A stretch of DNA of 64,000 bases from positions 1-64,000 of the forward strand of contig CAVRLX010000030.1 of the NCBI GenBank assembly GCA_963721725.1. The letters run 5' to 3'. How positions within the stretch are numbered: the first letter of the stretch is position 1; each line of letters begins with the position of its first letter. Under the pieces are notes generated by a model. The model was not told the origin of the DNA. It saw only the letters and a list, made by a program, of their open reading frames with translations, and did not search any database. The DNA is from RI-153 sp963721725 (GTDB lineage: Bacteria > Chloroflexota > Anaerolineae > Caldilineales > Caldilineaceae). Of this stretch, positions 19,710 through 28,834 are shown one piece after another. A program made the translations under genes and the position numbers.

Positions 19710-20300
19710 ATGATTCGTATGGTGAGCGGACAGGTTGCCGCTGTCGGCAAAAATTATTTGGTGGTGACTGTGGGCAGCGGGGGCGCAGGCATTGGTCTGC
19801 GCGTTTTCGTGCCCGATCCCCTGCTTGCGCAGCATCGGGTGGGGGCGACGGTTTCGTTGCACACCTATCTTCAGGTGCGCGAAAGCGATCTCAGTCTCTA
19901 TGGCTTTGAAAGCATTGAAGAACTATCTACCTTTGAATTGCTCTTAGGGGTGAGCGGCGTGGGGCCAAAAGTGGCGCTGGCAACCCTGAGTACACTGACG
20001 CCCGATGCGTTGCGTTTGGCGGTGAGTAACAAAGAGCCAGGGCTGGTCGCGCGCGCGCCCGGCGTGGGTAAGCGCACCGCCGAAAAAATTGTGCTGGAAC
20101 TTCAGGGCAAGCTCGCCCCGGTGGAAGGGGGGCTGGCGCAACTTGCCAGCACCATGGATGCCGACAGCGAGGTAATCGACGCCCTCACGGCGCTGGGCTA
20201 CAGCGTGGTGGAAGCACAGCGCGCCGTGCAAAAGATCCCCGCCGATGTCGTGGGGGTGGAAGATCGCCTGCGCGTTGCCCTCGGCCGCTTCAGCGATTGA
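19710..20300 (+). CDS. ruvA: Holliday junction DNA helicase subunit RuvA
   Basis: A 196-residue RuvA that binds four-way junctions as a tetramer and loads RuvB. Domain I is an OB fold (MVSGQVAAVGKNYLVVTV). Domain II has two helix-hairpin-helix motifs (LLGVSGVGPKVALATLS and RAPGVGKRTAEKIVLEL). Domain III (SEVIDALTALGYSVVEAQRAV) contacts RuvB. It is 28 bases after the response regulator, so probably co-transcribed. Confidence 0.94.
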   Translation: MIRMVSGQVAAVGKNYLVVTVGSGGAGIGLRVFVPDPLLAQHRVGATVSLHTYLQVRESDLSLYGFESIEELSTFELLLGVSGVGPKVALATLSTLTPDALRLAVSNKEPGLVARAPGVGKRTAEKIVLELQGKLAPVEGGLAQLASTMDADSEVIDALTALGYSVVEAQRAVQKIPADVVGVEDRLRVALGRFSD

Positions 20301-20349
20301 ACTTGACGCCCTCTGCGCGCATTCTGAATTTCCCCGCCTGCCTTTTGCT

Positions 20350-20379
20350 TTGACACCGTTGCCACGCCTCCCCTATAAT
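20350..20379 (+). promoter_or_regulatory. Promoter of efp
   Basis: A perfect TTGACA (20350-20355) and a perfect TATAAT (20374-20379) with 18 bases between. The start would be near 20386, about 38 bases before the efp ATG. This shows that efp is not merely part of the ruvA transcript. Confidence 0.8.
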
Positions 20380-20423
20380 CGATAAGATTCGCAAACTTTA
20401 CTATCTAGTACGAGGATGATTTT

Positions 20424-20987
20424 ATGGGAGAAGTCCAACAACTTCGCAAAGGCAATATCTATCAAGAAGAGGGCAACCTCTGGCGGGTGCTGGAATATCA
20501 ACACATTAAGGTCGCCCGCGGGGGAGCCACGATTCGTGTGAAAGTGCGTAATTTGCGCACGGGTTCTACGGTGGAAAAAACCTACAACAACGGCTCACGT
20601 GTGGAAGATGTGCGGTTGGAATCGCGTGATGTGCAGTATCTCTATTTCGATGGGGATCTCTACCATTTTATGGATACTGACACCTACGAGCAGATCGCCC
20701 TTGCGCCAGACACGCTGGAAGGGATCACCGACTTTTTGAAGGACAACACGGTGATGGAACTGGAGACCTATGATGGGGAGCCGATTAACGTCAGCCTGCC
20801 CACCACTGTGGATTTGGAAGTAACTTGGGCCGAATTGGCAATTGCTGGCGACACAGCCAACAACCCCACCAAAGAGATCGAACTGGAAACCGGCTATCGA
20901 ATGCAGGTTCCCATGTTTGTGCAACAGGGCGATATTATCCGTGTTGATACCCGCACCGGAGGATATGTAACCCGCGTGCAGCAGTAA
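20424..20987 (+). CDS. efp: Elongation factor P with arginine at the loop tip
   Basis: A 187-residue EF-P, which relieves ribosomes stalled on consecutive prolines. Domain I, the OB domains and the C-terminal GDIIRVDTRTGGYVTRV are typical. In the tip loop, where modified EF-Ps have K-P-G-K-G-G-A, this protein reads HIKVARGGATIR, so the residue presented to the P-site tRNA is arginine. In beta- and gammaproteobacteria such an arginine is rhamnosylated by EarP, whereas other groups have a lysylated or unmodified tip. No modification enzyme gene lies in the window. ATG 20424 has GAGG at eight bases. Confidence 0.94.
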   Translation: MGEVQQLRKGNIYQEEGNLWRVLEYQHIKVARGGATIRVKVRNLRTGSTVEKTYNNGSRVEDVRLESRDVQYLYFDGDLYHFMDTDTYEQIALAPDTLEGITDFLKDNTVMELETYDGEPINVSLPTTVDLEVTWAELAIAGDTANNPTKEIELETGYRMQVPMFVQQGDIIRVDTRTGGYVTRVQQ

Positions 20988-21006
20988 TCAGGGCAAATTG
21001 CAGGTT

Positions 21007-21049
21007 GCAAGTTGCGGATGCTTTATCAAGCAGGGCACTTGCAACTTGC
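21007..21049. repeat. Inverted repeat after efp
   Basis: GCAAGTTGC (21007-21015) and GCAACTTGC (21041-21049) form a 9-bp stem with a 25-base loop between efp and the tRNA promoter. There is no T-run, so it is a weak terminator at best. Confidence 0.5.
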
Positions 21050-21064
21050 CCCTTGCGCCTAAAT

Positions 21065-21093
21065 TTGATTTTTGACTTGGCTTCCACTACAAT
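21065..21093 (+). promoter_or_regulatory. Promoter of tRNA-Thr
   Basis: TTGATT (21065-21070), 17 bases, TACAAT (21088-21093), directly before the tRNA gene. Confidence 0.65.
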
Positions 21094-21103
21094 AGACCCA
21101 TTC

Positions 21104-21176
21104 GCCGTTGTAGCTCAGCTGGTAGAGCAGCTCACTCGTAATGAGCAGGTCGTCGGTTCAAATCCGACCAACGGCT
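21104..21176 (+). tRNA. tRNA-Thr(CGT)
   Basis: The acceptor stem GCCGTTG pairs with CAACGGC. The D arm GCTCAGCTGGTAGAGC, the anticodon arm GCTCA-CTCGTAA-TGAGC with anticodon CGT at 21137-21139, and the T arm GTCGG-TTCAAAT-CCGAC are all complete. The discriminator base is T. CCA is not encoded. Confidence 0.95.
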
Positions 21177-21179
21177 TTG

Positions 21180-21206
21180 GCCCCTCCCAGCAGAGGGGCT
21201 TTTTTA
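21180..21206 (+). terminator. Rho-independent terminator after tRNA-Thr
   Basis: GCCCCTC (21180-21186) and GAGGGGC (21193-21199) followed by seven T. It also covers the end of the convergent ABC ATPase gene. Confidence 0.85.
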
Positions 21207-22758
21207 TGCCCGCTCTGGGTGGACGCCAGCCATCAGCAGCCCCAGGGTTTCCGCAGTTGCCTCGTCCCGGGTCAGAACATGCATAATACGCCCCTCATAA
21301 AGCACCGCGATGCGGTCGGCCAACGCCAGCACTTCGTCCAAATCTTCCGAAATCAGCAGCGTGGCCGTGCCCGCCGCCCGTTGATCCAATAGTCGTTGGT
21401 GAATGTACTCTGTCGCCCCAATATCCACGCCACGGGTGGGCTGCGCCGCCACCAACACTTTGGGCTGACGTGCCAGTTCGCGCGCCAGAATCAGCTTTTG
21501 AATGTTGCCACCGGAGAGGCTCTTGGTGGGCGTCTGTACATCAGGCGTTTTGATGCGAAAGCTGCGCACCATTGCCCAACTATGATCGCGGATCTGCTTA
21601 AATTTCAAAAAGGTGCGCTGGCTAAAGGGGGGGCGTTTGTGGTCCTGTAAGATCAGGTTTTCCGACACGGAAAAATCGCGGATCACACCATCATACATGC
21701 GTTCTTCGGGAATATAGGCCAGCCCGGCGGCGGTACGTGTGCCTGGCTCCCAGCCGGTGATGGCGTGGCCGTCCATGTGTACCTCGCCTGCCGTGACGGT
21801 ACACAGGCCGGCGATCACCTCGGCCAGTTCGCGCTGACCGTTGCCGCTGACCCCAGCCACGCCCAGAATCTCGCCCGCCCGGATCTGCAACGAGATTCCG
21901 TTTAGGGCTACTTGCCCCGTCACCCCCAACGCCGACACATTGTTCACCGCGAGCCGCACAGCCCCCGGCGTCAACGGCGTGCGTTTGCGATCCAGCAGTA
22001 CATCGCGCCCGACCATCATCGCGCGCCAATGCAGCACGACTTAGCCCTTCGTTGGCAATCGTCCCCATGGATTTACCTTCGCGCAGCACGGTGATGCGGT
22101 CACTAATGGTCAAGACTTCGTGCAATTTGTGCGAAATAAAAATCAGGCTGTGGCCGTCCGCTGTCATCTGGCGCAAAGTGACAAAGAGATCGTCCACCTC
22201 TTGCGGCGTCAGCACTGCGGTTGGCTCGTCAAGGATCAACAGCGCCGCCCCCCGATAGAGTGCTTTGATGATCTCCACGCGCTGACGTTCGCCCACGGCC
22301 AATGTCCACACGGGCGCGCGCGGGTCAATGTGCAGCCCATAGGCGCGGCTCAACTGGTGGATTCGCGCCTCCACCCGATCCAGATCCAAGAGCGCGCCAC
22401 GGCTGGAGGGCAACCCCAACGCGACATTTTCGGTCACCGTGAGCGTATCCACCAGCATAAAATGTTGGTGGATCATACCGATGCCCAAGTCAATGGCGGC
22501 TGTGGGCGAAGCGATGGTTACGGCGCGGCCATCGAGCCGGATCTCGCCGCTGTCGGGCGCATAGAGACCATAGAGAATCTTCATCAGCGTGGATTTGCCC
22601 GCGCCGTTTTCGCCCAACAGCGCGTGAACCTCGCCACGGCGCACATCAAAATCAACGGCATGGGAGGCCAACACGCCAGGGAATCGCTTTGTAATCCCGG
22701 CCATTTCCAGATGGTCAATCGCTGGACGACCGGTGGGGAGAAGCATTGGTGTTGTCAT
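21204..22758 (-). CDS. Double ABC ATPase of a BMP-type nucleoside/sugar importer, one frame break
   Basis: ATPase with two ABC domains in one chain (restored length 517), the form used by ribose-like and BmpA/Tmp-type importers. Domain 1 has Walker A GENGAGKST, the unusual signature LAVGERQRVEIIKAL and Walker B LLILDEPTAVLTP. Domain 2 has the degenerate Walker A GVSGNGQREL, usual for this class, then LSGGNIQKLILAREL and VLVAAQPTRGVD. One extra base at about 22020 separates ALAR from MMVGRDVLLDR. It is the last gene of the operon, after two permeases and a lipoprotein. ATG 22758 lacks a strong ribosome-binding site. Confidence 0.88.
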
Positions 22759-22843
22759 GGTTGTGAGGGATATTGGGTAGTGGATATTAGATATTGGGGC
22801 GTATTCGCACAAATACCCAATATTTAATATCCACTACCTCTTT

Positions 22844-23891
22844 TTACTCCGGCAACGTCTCGATTTCGCCAGCTTCAATCTTGCCAATCGTCTCCTCGGC
22901 GGCGGCTTTCACGTCGTCGGGGATGGTGATCGCCTCGTTGAAGACGATTTTGAGGCCGCCATTCTCCAGGGTCAGGTTATAGGCGGTGCCGCCCAGTTCG
23001 CCTGCTTTCACTTTGGCGATCATGTCGTTGACAACCCCCGTCCAATCGTAGATCTGATTCACCACGACTACATCGGGGCCAAGCGTCGTCTGGTCGCTCT
23101 GCGTGCCCAGCCGATCAGACGCCGTTATCTTTGGCAACGCCCACAGACCCCACCACCTGTTGCGCCGAGCCGGTGAGAACATCGGCCCCGGCTTGGATGT
23201 GGACATTGGCGGCTTCGGCGGCCAGCGCTGTGTCGCCAAACGAGCCAGTATAGCTGATGTTGACTTGGGCGTCGCCGTTGGTCTCCATCACGCCTTTTTG
23301 GAAGCCGTCAATGTAGAGCTTGGCATCGCCAGCTTCCACAGGGCCAACCACACCGATGACGCCCGCCTCGGAGAGCAACGCAGCGATCACGCCGTTGACA
23401 TAGCCACCCTCATCGGCGGCGGCTTCATAGGCGAAGACGTTGGCATAGCCGCGATCTGTGCCTGTGTCCACCGCCGTGCCCCAGGCAAAGCTGGTTTCGG
23501 GGAAGTCGGTGGCGACTTCAAACATGGAGTTGCCATACTGCGTGCCGTGGGCGATGACCAGATTGTAGCCTTCGGAGGCATAGTCACGAATGGCGGCGGC
23601 GGCGTCGGTGACGTTGAACATGTTCTCGGAATAGGCGATTTCCAGCGCGCCGGCACCGCCCATTTCGCTCTGCACAGAGAGCAGTGCGCCGTACATGGCC
23701 TGGCTCCACGCCAGATCGGTGGTGCCGCTGGGCATGACAATCGCAATGCGGAACGGGTCACTGCTCTCGGCGGGCGCTTCGGCGGCGGGGGCGTCCGCGG
23801 GCGCTTCGGCGGGCGCGACCGGCTGGCAAGCGGCCAGGGTCAACAGAGCGAGGAGGAGGAAAGTCGTTATTACGTGGATTCTTCGGACCAT
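22844..23891 (-). CDS. BMP-family ABC transporter substrate-binding lipoprotein, one frame break
   Basis: Basic membrane lipoprotein (BMP) family binding protein, restored length 348. ATG 23891 has AAGGAG seven bases upstream. A signal peptide ending in the lipobox LTLAAC is followed by a linker rich in A, P and E, so it should be anchored outside the membrane. The ligand domain reads FRIAIVMPSGTTDLAWSQ, then ENMFNVTDAAAAIRDYASEG and VIGVVGPVEAGDAKLYIDGF. A single extra base near 23122, between AKDN and ASDRLGTQSDQT, breaks the frame. BMP proteins of this transporter class bind nucleosides, so a nucleoside or related base is the first guess. Confidence 0.88.
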
Positions 23892-23997
23892 ATGGGTCTC
23901 CTTTGGGATGGTGAGAGAGTTGTTGGCAATGGTAAAATTGGAGATTATGATGTGAATTATAGTACGCACGAAGCAGGCAATGGAGGGAATTTCTACC

Positions 23998-24930
23998 TCA
24001 CCCGCCCCGCTCATAGGGTTTCGTCAGCGCTGCCGGCTGCTGGATCTGGCGCACGGTGAACGTGAGCACAATGATCGTCAGCACGTAGGGCAGCATCACC
24101 GCCACGTCCGAGGGGATGGGGATGCCCAGCACCTGCACCCACAGTTGCAGGGCGTTGACCAGGCTAAAGAGCAGCGCACCGCCGAGCACACCCACAGGTC
24201 GCCAACTGCCAAAATAGACCAGCGCCACGGCAATAAAACCCAGCCCGTTGGTCATGTTCTCCTGAAAGACGTTGAGCAGCCCAATGCTCAGCGACGCCCC
24301 GGCCACCCCGGCCAGTGCCCCGCCCAGGATCAGCGTGAAATAGCGCACGCCCGCCACGCTCACCCCCAGCGAATCGGCGGCTTCGGGGTTCTGCCCCACG
24401 GCGCGAATCTTCAGCCCCAGCGTGGTCTTGTTGAGGACAAACCAACTCATGGGAACCATGAGATAGGCCAGATAGACCAACACATTATGGCGAAAGAAGA
24501 TTTCGCCCAGCACAGGCAGATCGCTCAACCCAGGCACGGCCATACGCTGAAAACCGGTCACACTCTCCACCGAGCCGATCAGCGTTTTGAAGAAGAGGCT
24601 ACTCAGCCCCAACCCAAAAAGATACAACCCGATGCCGCTAATGCCCTGTTCGGCCTGCATGGTGACGCTGATCACGGCCATGAGCAGCCCCATGAGCGCG
24701 CCCACACCAATTGCAGCCAGCACGCCTAGCCACGGATTGCCGCCGCGGAAAACCACGTAAAAGGCGAAAAACGCGCCCATGAGCATAATGCCGTCTACGC
24801 CCAAGTTGAGCACGCCGGAACGCTGCGCGAAGGTTTCGCCCAGAGCCGCGAACAAATAGGGCGTTGCCAGCCGCACACCGCTGTGCAGGATGCCGACGAG
24901 GGTGGTAAGGGTGAAGAGATCACTGAGCAT
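23998..24930 (-). CDS. ABC transporter permease, second (BmpD/YufQ-like)
   Basis: A 310-residue inner-membrane permease of the BPD_transp_2 type, with about eight or nine hydrophobic segments. ATG 24930 (MLSDLFTLTTLVGIL) matches the family start. The frame runs upstream to 25050 through sequence that looks intergenic. Typical motifs are ATPYLFAALGETFAQRSGVLNLGVDGIM and the cytoplasmic EAA-like LKIRAVGQNPEAADSLGV. The frame is intact, unlike its three operon partners. Confidence 0.9.
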   Translation of the reverse strand: MLSDLFTLTTLVGILHSGVRLATPYLFAALGETFAQRSGVLNLGVDGIMLMGAFFAFYVVFRGGNPWLGVLAAIGVGALMGLLMAVISVTMQAEQGISGIGLYLFGLGLSSLFFKTLIGSVESVTGFQRMAVPGLSDLPVLGEIFFRHNVLVYLAYLMVPMSWFVLNKTTLGLKIRAVGQNPEAADSLGVSVAGVRYFTLILGGALAGVAGASLSIGLLNVFQENMTNGLGFIAVALVYFGSWRPVGVLGGALLFSLVNALQLWVQVLGIPIPSDVAVMLPYVLTIIVLTFTVRQIQQPAALTKPYERGG

Positions 24931-25077
24931 AGGGATTAGGGATTGGTGATTGGGGTATTGGGTGATTAGGGATTGGGTGAGACGCCCAGTATCCAGTCCC
25001 ACAATATCTAATACCCAATATCCCTCGCTGTTGTTGGATGAAACGGGCAACGAAACGAGTTCCTCGACGATGGCGGA

Positions 25078-26161
25078 CTATTCGCCGCCATCCACACGCC
25101 GCTGGCCTCGGCGGCGCACGGAGAGATCGCTGGCGACGACGAAAAGCACGACCAGCCCCTGCAAGGCGATTACAATGGCGCTGGGAACCTGGACCGAGCG
25201 TTGCATTTTGTCGGCCCCCACCAGCAGCGCCCCGAAGAGTGCCGAGGCCGGGATCGTGCCCAGCGGATGCAGTTTGCCAAAGAGCGCCGCCACAATGCCG
25301 CTGAAGCCATAGCCGCCGGACATACCCTCGATCATGCGGTGATGCACGCCGGTCACCTCTACGGCCCCGGCCAGCCCACACAGCGCGCCGCTCAGCGCCA
25401 TCGCCAGCACCACATAGCGTTTGACCGGAATCCCGGCGTAGCGCGAGGCGTGCGGGTTGCAGACCCACGGCACGGATGCGATAGCCAATCGTGGTGCGCC
25501 AGAGCAGAAAATAGACCAGCACCGCCAACACCACGGCCAGAATCGCTCCGCTGTGAAAGAGCGTGCGCGGCACCGATCGCGTTAGCCAGACGGCTTCGGG
25601 CAAGGCTGCACTTTGGGGAATGTTCGTGCCGGCGGCCACCTGGGCCGGATCAAGCATGGGGCCGCGCAGCAGAAAATTCATGAGTTGCAGCGCAATTTGA
25701 TTCAACATCACCGTGCTGAGGATCTCGTTAACGCCCATGCGCGCTTTGAGATAGCCGGGAATCGCACCCCAGATCAGCCCGCCCAGCGCGCCTATCAACA
25801 AGGTCAGTGGCAAAAGCAAAGGCCAGGGCAGACCGGGCATCGACAACGAAAGCGCCGAGGCCGAGAGCGCGCCCACAATTAACTGCCCTTCACCGCCGAT
25901 GTTGATCACACCGCCGCGGAAGGCAATGCAGATCCCCAGCCCGACGAGAAGCAAAGGCGTGGCTTTGGTCAGCGTTTGGGTGATGCCGCTGATGTTGCCC
26001 AGCGCGCCGCTGAACAACGACCCATAGGCGCGCAACGGACTGACGCCCAGCATCCATAACAGCAGCGCGCCCACAAGCAGTGCCGCCAATACCGCTATCA
26101 CAGGCAGCAACAGATCGATCAATTGATCAAATGAGAAAAGCCTGCGCAGTCGAAGGGTCAT
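25078..26161 (-). CDS. ABC transporter permease, first (YufP-like), one frame break
   Basis: Restored length 360 residues, many hydrophobic segments. It starts at ATG 26161 (MTLRLRRLFSFDQLIDLLLP), the first gene of the operon. Hallmarks are TKATPLLLVGLGICIAFRGG, then VINIGGEGQLIVGA and MGVNEILSTVMLNQIA. One extra base at 25459 breaks the cytoplasmic loop; without it the text reads IRAVGLNPHASRYAGIPV, as in homologues. It partners the second permease and the double ATPase. Confidence 0.87.
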
Positions 26162-26478
26162 GAATGGTCGATCAGGATGGAAACGGATGGAACAACCGGG
26201 GAACAGGTATTGGCCGACAGTATAGCATAGTCTGGCATGGCGGAATAGTGCAGATCGAACAGCAAAATAGGAGCAGCCCTTGTCACAGATGGCTAGTGGC
26301 GCATGGCACAAGGTAACCTGCGTAAGTCCTGCCAGGATCTGACGCGCATGATGCGTGCCGCGGCTTCACGCAACACGCATCACGTTTCCAAACCGGTTTA
26401 TGTGTTTGTGATCCGCCACGCTTCGCGGTACGATTTCGGCCATTGCTTCATTCCATCACACATGGGGAGAAATCATTC
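26162..26478. other. Divergent intergenic region
   Basis: It separates the transporter operon (left) from the amidohydrolase (right). TATACT near 26219-26224 on the minus strand could be a -10 box for the operon; no convincing -35 box accompanies it. No gene is seen. Confidence 0.35.
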
Positions 26479-27732
26479 ATGCAATTCGATCTCATCATCA
26501 AAGGCGGCACAGTTGTTGACCCCGGCGGCGGCCATGACGGCCCGCTGGATGTGGCGATTCGCGGCGACCGCATCGCCGCCGTCGATCACAACATCCCGGC
26601 GGAGGCGGCGGCGCGCACGATTGACGCCAGCGGCCAGATCGTCACCCCCGGTTTGGTCGATCTTCACACCCACGTCTATCACGGCGTCACCTTTTGGGGC
26701 ATCCAGGCCGATCCCGTGGCGGCGCGCACCGGCGTCACCACTTGGCTGGATGTGGGATCGGCGGGTGGCTATAACCTGATTGGCTTCCGCGAATGGATTG
26801 TCAAACCGGCCCAGGCCCGCATCTATGCCCTGCTCAACATCTCGTCGATTGGCCTCACCGCGCCCACGTGGGAACTCTCCAACATCAACTATTGTGATGT
26901 CGATCTTTGCACCAAAATGATGGCGCTCCACGCCGATCTGGTGCGCGGGGTAAAGGTGCGCATCGACAGTTCCACCACCAGCGGCACGGGGATTGAACCG
27001 TTGCAACGGGCGCGGATTGCCGCCGAACAGGCCCAACTGCCTATGATGGTCCACATTGGCCGCGGCCCGCCCACGGTGACCGAGGTGCTGGCCCTCATGC
27101 GGCCCGGCGATATTCTGACCCACTGTTTCACCGGCCACGATATGCGCATTATCGACACCAGCGGCAACCTGCTTGAGGTCGCCAAACGGGCCTGGGACAT
27201 GGGCGTGATCATGGACATCGGCCACGGCGCAGGGTCGTTCTCGTTCGAGACTGCCGAAGCGCTAATAGATGCCGGTCGCCAACCCGATGTGATCTCGTCG
27301 GACATTCACCAGATGAGCATCCACGGCCCGCTCTATGATATGCCCACCTGCTTGAGCAAATTTTTGGCCCTGGGCATGTCGCTCTCCGACGTGATCGGCG
27401 CGGCGACGGTGCGCCCGGCGGCGGCCATGGGCATGGCCGATCAGATCGGCACGCTGAAGCCCGGCGCGCTGGCGGATGTGGCGATCTTTACGCTGGAAAC
27501 GGGCAACTTCCCGCTCTACGATGTCTTTATGAATCGGCGCGACGGCAAACACCTGTTGCGCAACACGGTAACCATTCTGGGCGGGCAAGAGATGGCGCGC
27601 CAGCCCGATGGCCCCACGGCGCCGTGGATCGACCTGGGCGAACATCAGCGCAATTTGATTGAATGGGGACACACACCAGAGCGCATGGTCCACAAAGTGA
27701 TGACGGGGAGCGGCAGCGGCGGCTGTTGTTGA
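26479..27732 (+). CDS. Amidohydrolase/deacetylase family metallohydrolase
   Basis: A 417-residue member of the amidohydrolase superfamily, in the branch of dihydroorotase-like deacetylases. It opens FDLIIKGGTVVDPGGG. Metal-binding residues are in GLVDLHTHVYHG (HxH), the region VRGVKVRID where dihydroorotase-like enzymes have their bridging lysine, MVHIGRG, ILTHCFTGHD and the late SSDIHQMS (Asp). GGGGAGAAA precedes ATG 26479. The C-terminus ends unusually in GSGSGGCC. It diverges from the BMP importer, which suggests that both may handle one compound class, perhaps N-acylated or cyclic ureide metabolites (inference). Confidence 0.85.
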   Translation: MQFDLIIKGGTVVDPGGGHDGPLDVAIRGDRIAAVDHNIPAEAAARTIDASGQIVTPGLVDLHTHVYHGVTFWGIQADPVAARTGVTTWLDVGSAGGYNLIGFREWIVKPAQARIYALLNISSIGLTAPTWELSNINYCDVDLCTKMMALHADLVRGVKVRIDSSTTSGTGIEPLQRARIAAEQAQLPMMVHIGRGPPTVTEVLALMRPGDILTHCFTGHDMRIIDTSGNLLEVAKRAWDMGVIMDIGHGAGSFSFETAEALIDAGRQPDVISSDIHQMSIHGPLYDMPTCLSKFLALGMSLSDVIGAATVRPAAAMGMADQIGTLKPGALADVAIFTLETGNFPLYDVFMNRRDGKHLLRNTVTILGGQEMARQPDGPTAPWIDLGEHQRNLIEWGHTPERMVHKVMTGSGSGGCC

Positions 27733-27781
27733 GGCGAGGATGGGGCGAAGGTCATGGCGGGCTGACTTTCGCCCCAACTTT

Positions 27782-27810
27782 TTGACAGTGTACCAGAGGG
27801 GGGCTAGAAT
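27782..27810 (+). promoter_or_regulatory. Promoter of the left tRNA-Leu
   Basis: A perfect TTGACA (27782-27787), 17 bases, TAGAAT (27805-27810). It lies outside the direct repeat, so only the left tRNA copy has it. Confidence 0.75.
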
Positions 27811-27811
27811 A

Positions 27812-27929
27812 GAGATCACCTGTGGGGCGGTGGCGGAATGGCAGACGCAACGGACTTAAAATCCGTCGAGGCAACTCGTGTGGGTTCGACTCCCACCCGC
27901 CCTACTAAGATACTATATGTTGGGGTATT
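27812..27929. repeat. Left direct repeat (attachment site) of element A
   Basis: It begins GAGATCACCTGTGGGGCGG, contains the tRNA-Leu gene and ends TACTATATGTTGGGGTATT. It differs from the right copy at three positions (27899, 27908 and 27909). Confidence 0.85.
27824..27904 (+). tRNA. tRNA-Leu(TAA), left copy
   Basis: Class II tRNA of 81 bases. The acceptor stem GGGGCGG pairs with CCGCCCT (one G-T). The anticodon arm ACGGA-CTTAAAA-TCCGT has anticodon TAA. A short variable arm (CGAGGCAACTCG) and the T arm GTGGG-TTCGACT-CCCAC complete it. The discriminator is A. It has its own promoter and is the functional copy. Confidence 0.93.
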
Positions 27930-28058
27930 GATTTCGGAGTGTACTAGATGTAGTGCTCTCTGTGAAAATTGAAATTTCGCTGGAAGTCGGGTTTTCCAAA
28001 AGTCCGTTATGTGAAAGAGACTGTCTTTCACGTTGTTCAACTTATCATAGATGGTGAG

Positions 28059-28097
28059 AAAAGGCCAGGGAAGTTTTTACTCTTTCCCTGGCCTTTT
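28059..28097. terminator. Strong bidirectional terminator at the left end of element A
   Basis: A 14-bp perfect stem, AAAAGGCCAGGGAA (28059-28072) with TTCCCTGGCCTTTT (28084-28097), with A and T runs on both sides. It insulates the tRNA from the leftward genes of the element. Confidence 0.85.
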
Positions 28098-28180
28098 GTT
28101 TTTCTTGATAAGTTGGGACTATCCAGAGGGCAAGGGGGAGATATCCTTCACCCTCCGGATAGTCAGCTATGGGTTACTCC

Positions 28181-28576
28181 TCAAATATCTGCTCTGCGGC
28201 TTCCACGGCTTTTTCCATTTGGGGCAGACATTCTCTTCTCCATCAGCGTGTATCCCTGTTCTGTGCCCGCTGGGTCCATCGTTTGCATGGATGTGCGGAT
28301 GGCTGAAAAGAACTCGTTGCAAGCACCCATTGCCTCGACACAGATGCGGTGGGATTTTTGGTAGCGGGGCGGAGATGTGATGTAGGTGAGGTGATTGTAT
28401 CCCTGTTGGTAGGCCAGAGTTATCTCAACCACTTTATCACGCCAAGCTGGAGATTCTACATGAATCTCTTCCGTGAGTGAGGCATAGTCCATCACCGCAA
28501 CCATGAGAACGGCGAAGCTTTCACGCATGGCTTCTTTATACACTGTTTCTCTGCATATAGTCTTGGTCTGGTCCAT
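28181..28576 (-). CDS. Hypothetical protein
   Basis: A 131-residue reading frame with balanced composition (MRESFAVLMVAVMDYASL, PAWRDKVVEITLAYQQGYN). No family recognised. No clear ribosome-binding site precedes the ATG at 28576; ATG 28528 is an alternative. It is the leftmost leftward gene of element A and ends just before the strong terminator. Confidence 0.4.
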   Translation of the reverse strand: MDQTKTICRETVYKEAMRESFAVLMVAVMDYASLTEEIHVESPAWRDKVVEITLAYQQGYNHLTYITSPPRYQKSHRICVEAMGACNEFFSAIRTSMQTMDPAGTEQGYTLMEKRMSAPNGKSRGSRRADI

Positions 28577-28834
28577 CGGCGATTGTTAGGTGCAGGCGAC
28601 CACTGAGCAGCCCGATGGTGAGCAGGAGAAGCAGGAGGAGACTGAGGCCTGGCAACGAGCGTCAGCCAGAAAGAACGACTTTTGATGAAGTGAACTGCGC
28701 CATATGCAGCAGGATGTAACGCAGCGAAGATACGGTTACCGTCGCAGTGATGCTGTATAAAATCAAAGTAAAGGCAAGTACCCAAACAGGAGGCGGCGCT
28801 ACGGTCTAGGTCCAGAAGAAATCGAGCGGGCACA

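Noticed and set aside
24930..25050. N-terminal extension of the second permease
   Set aside because: The extension covers TATTGGG-type intergenic repeats and is unlike the family; ATG 24930 fits the family start.
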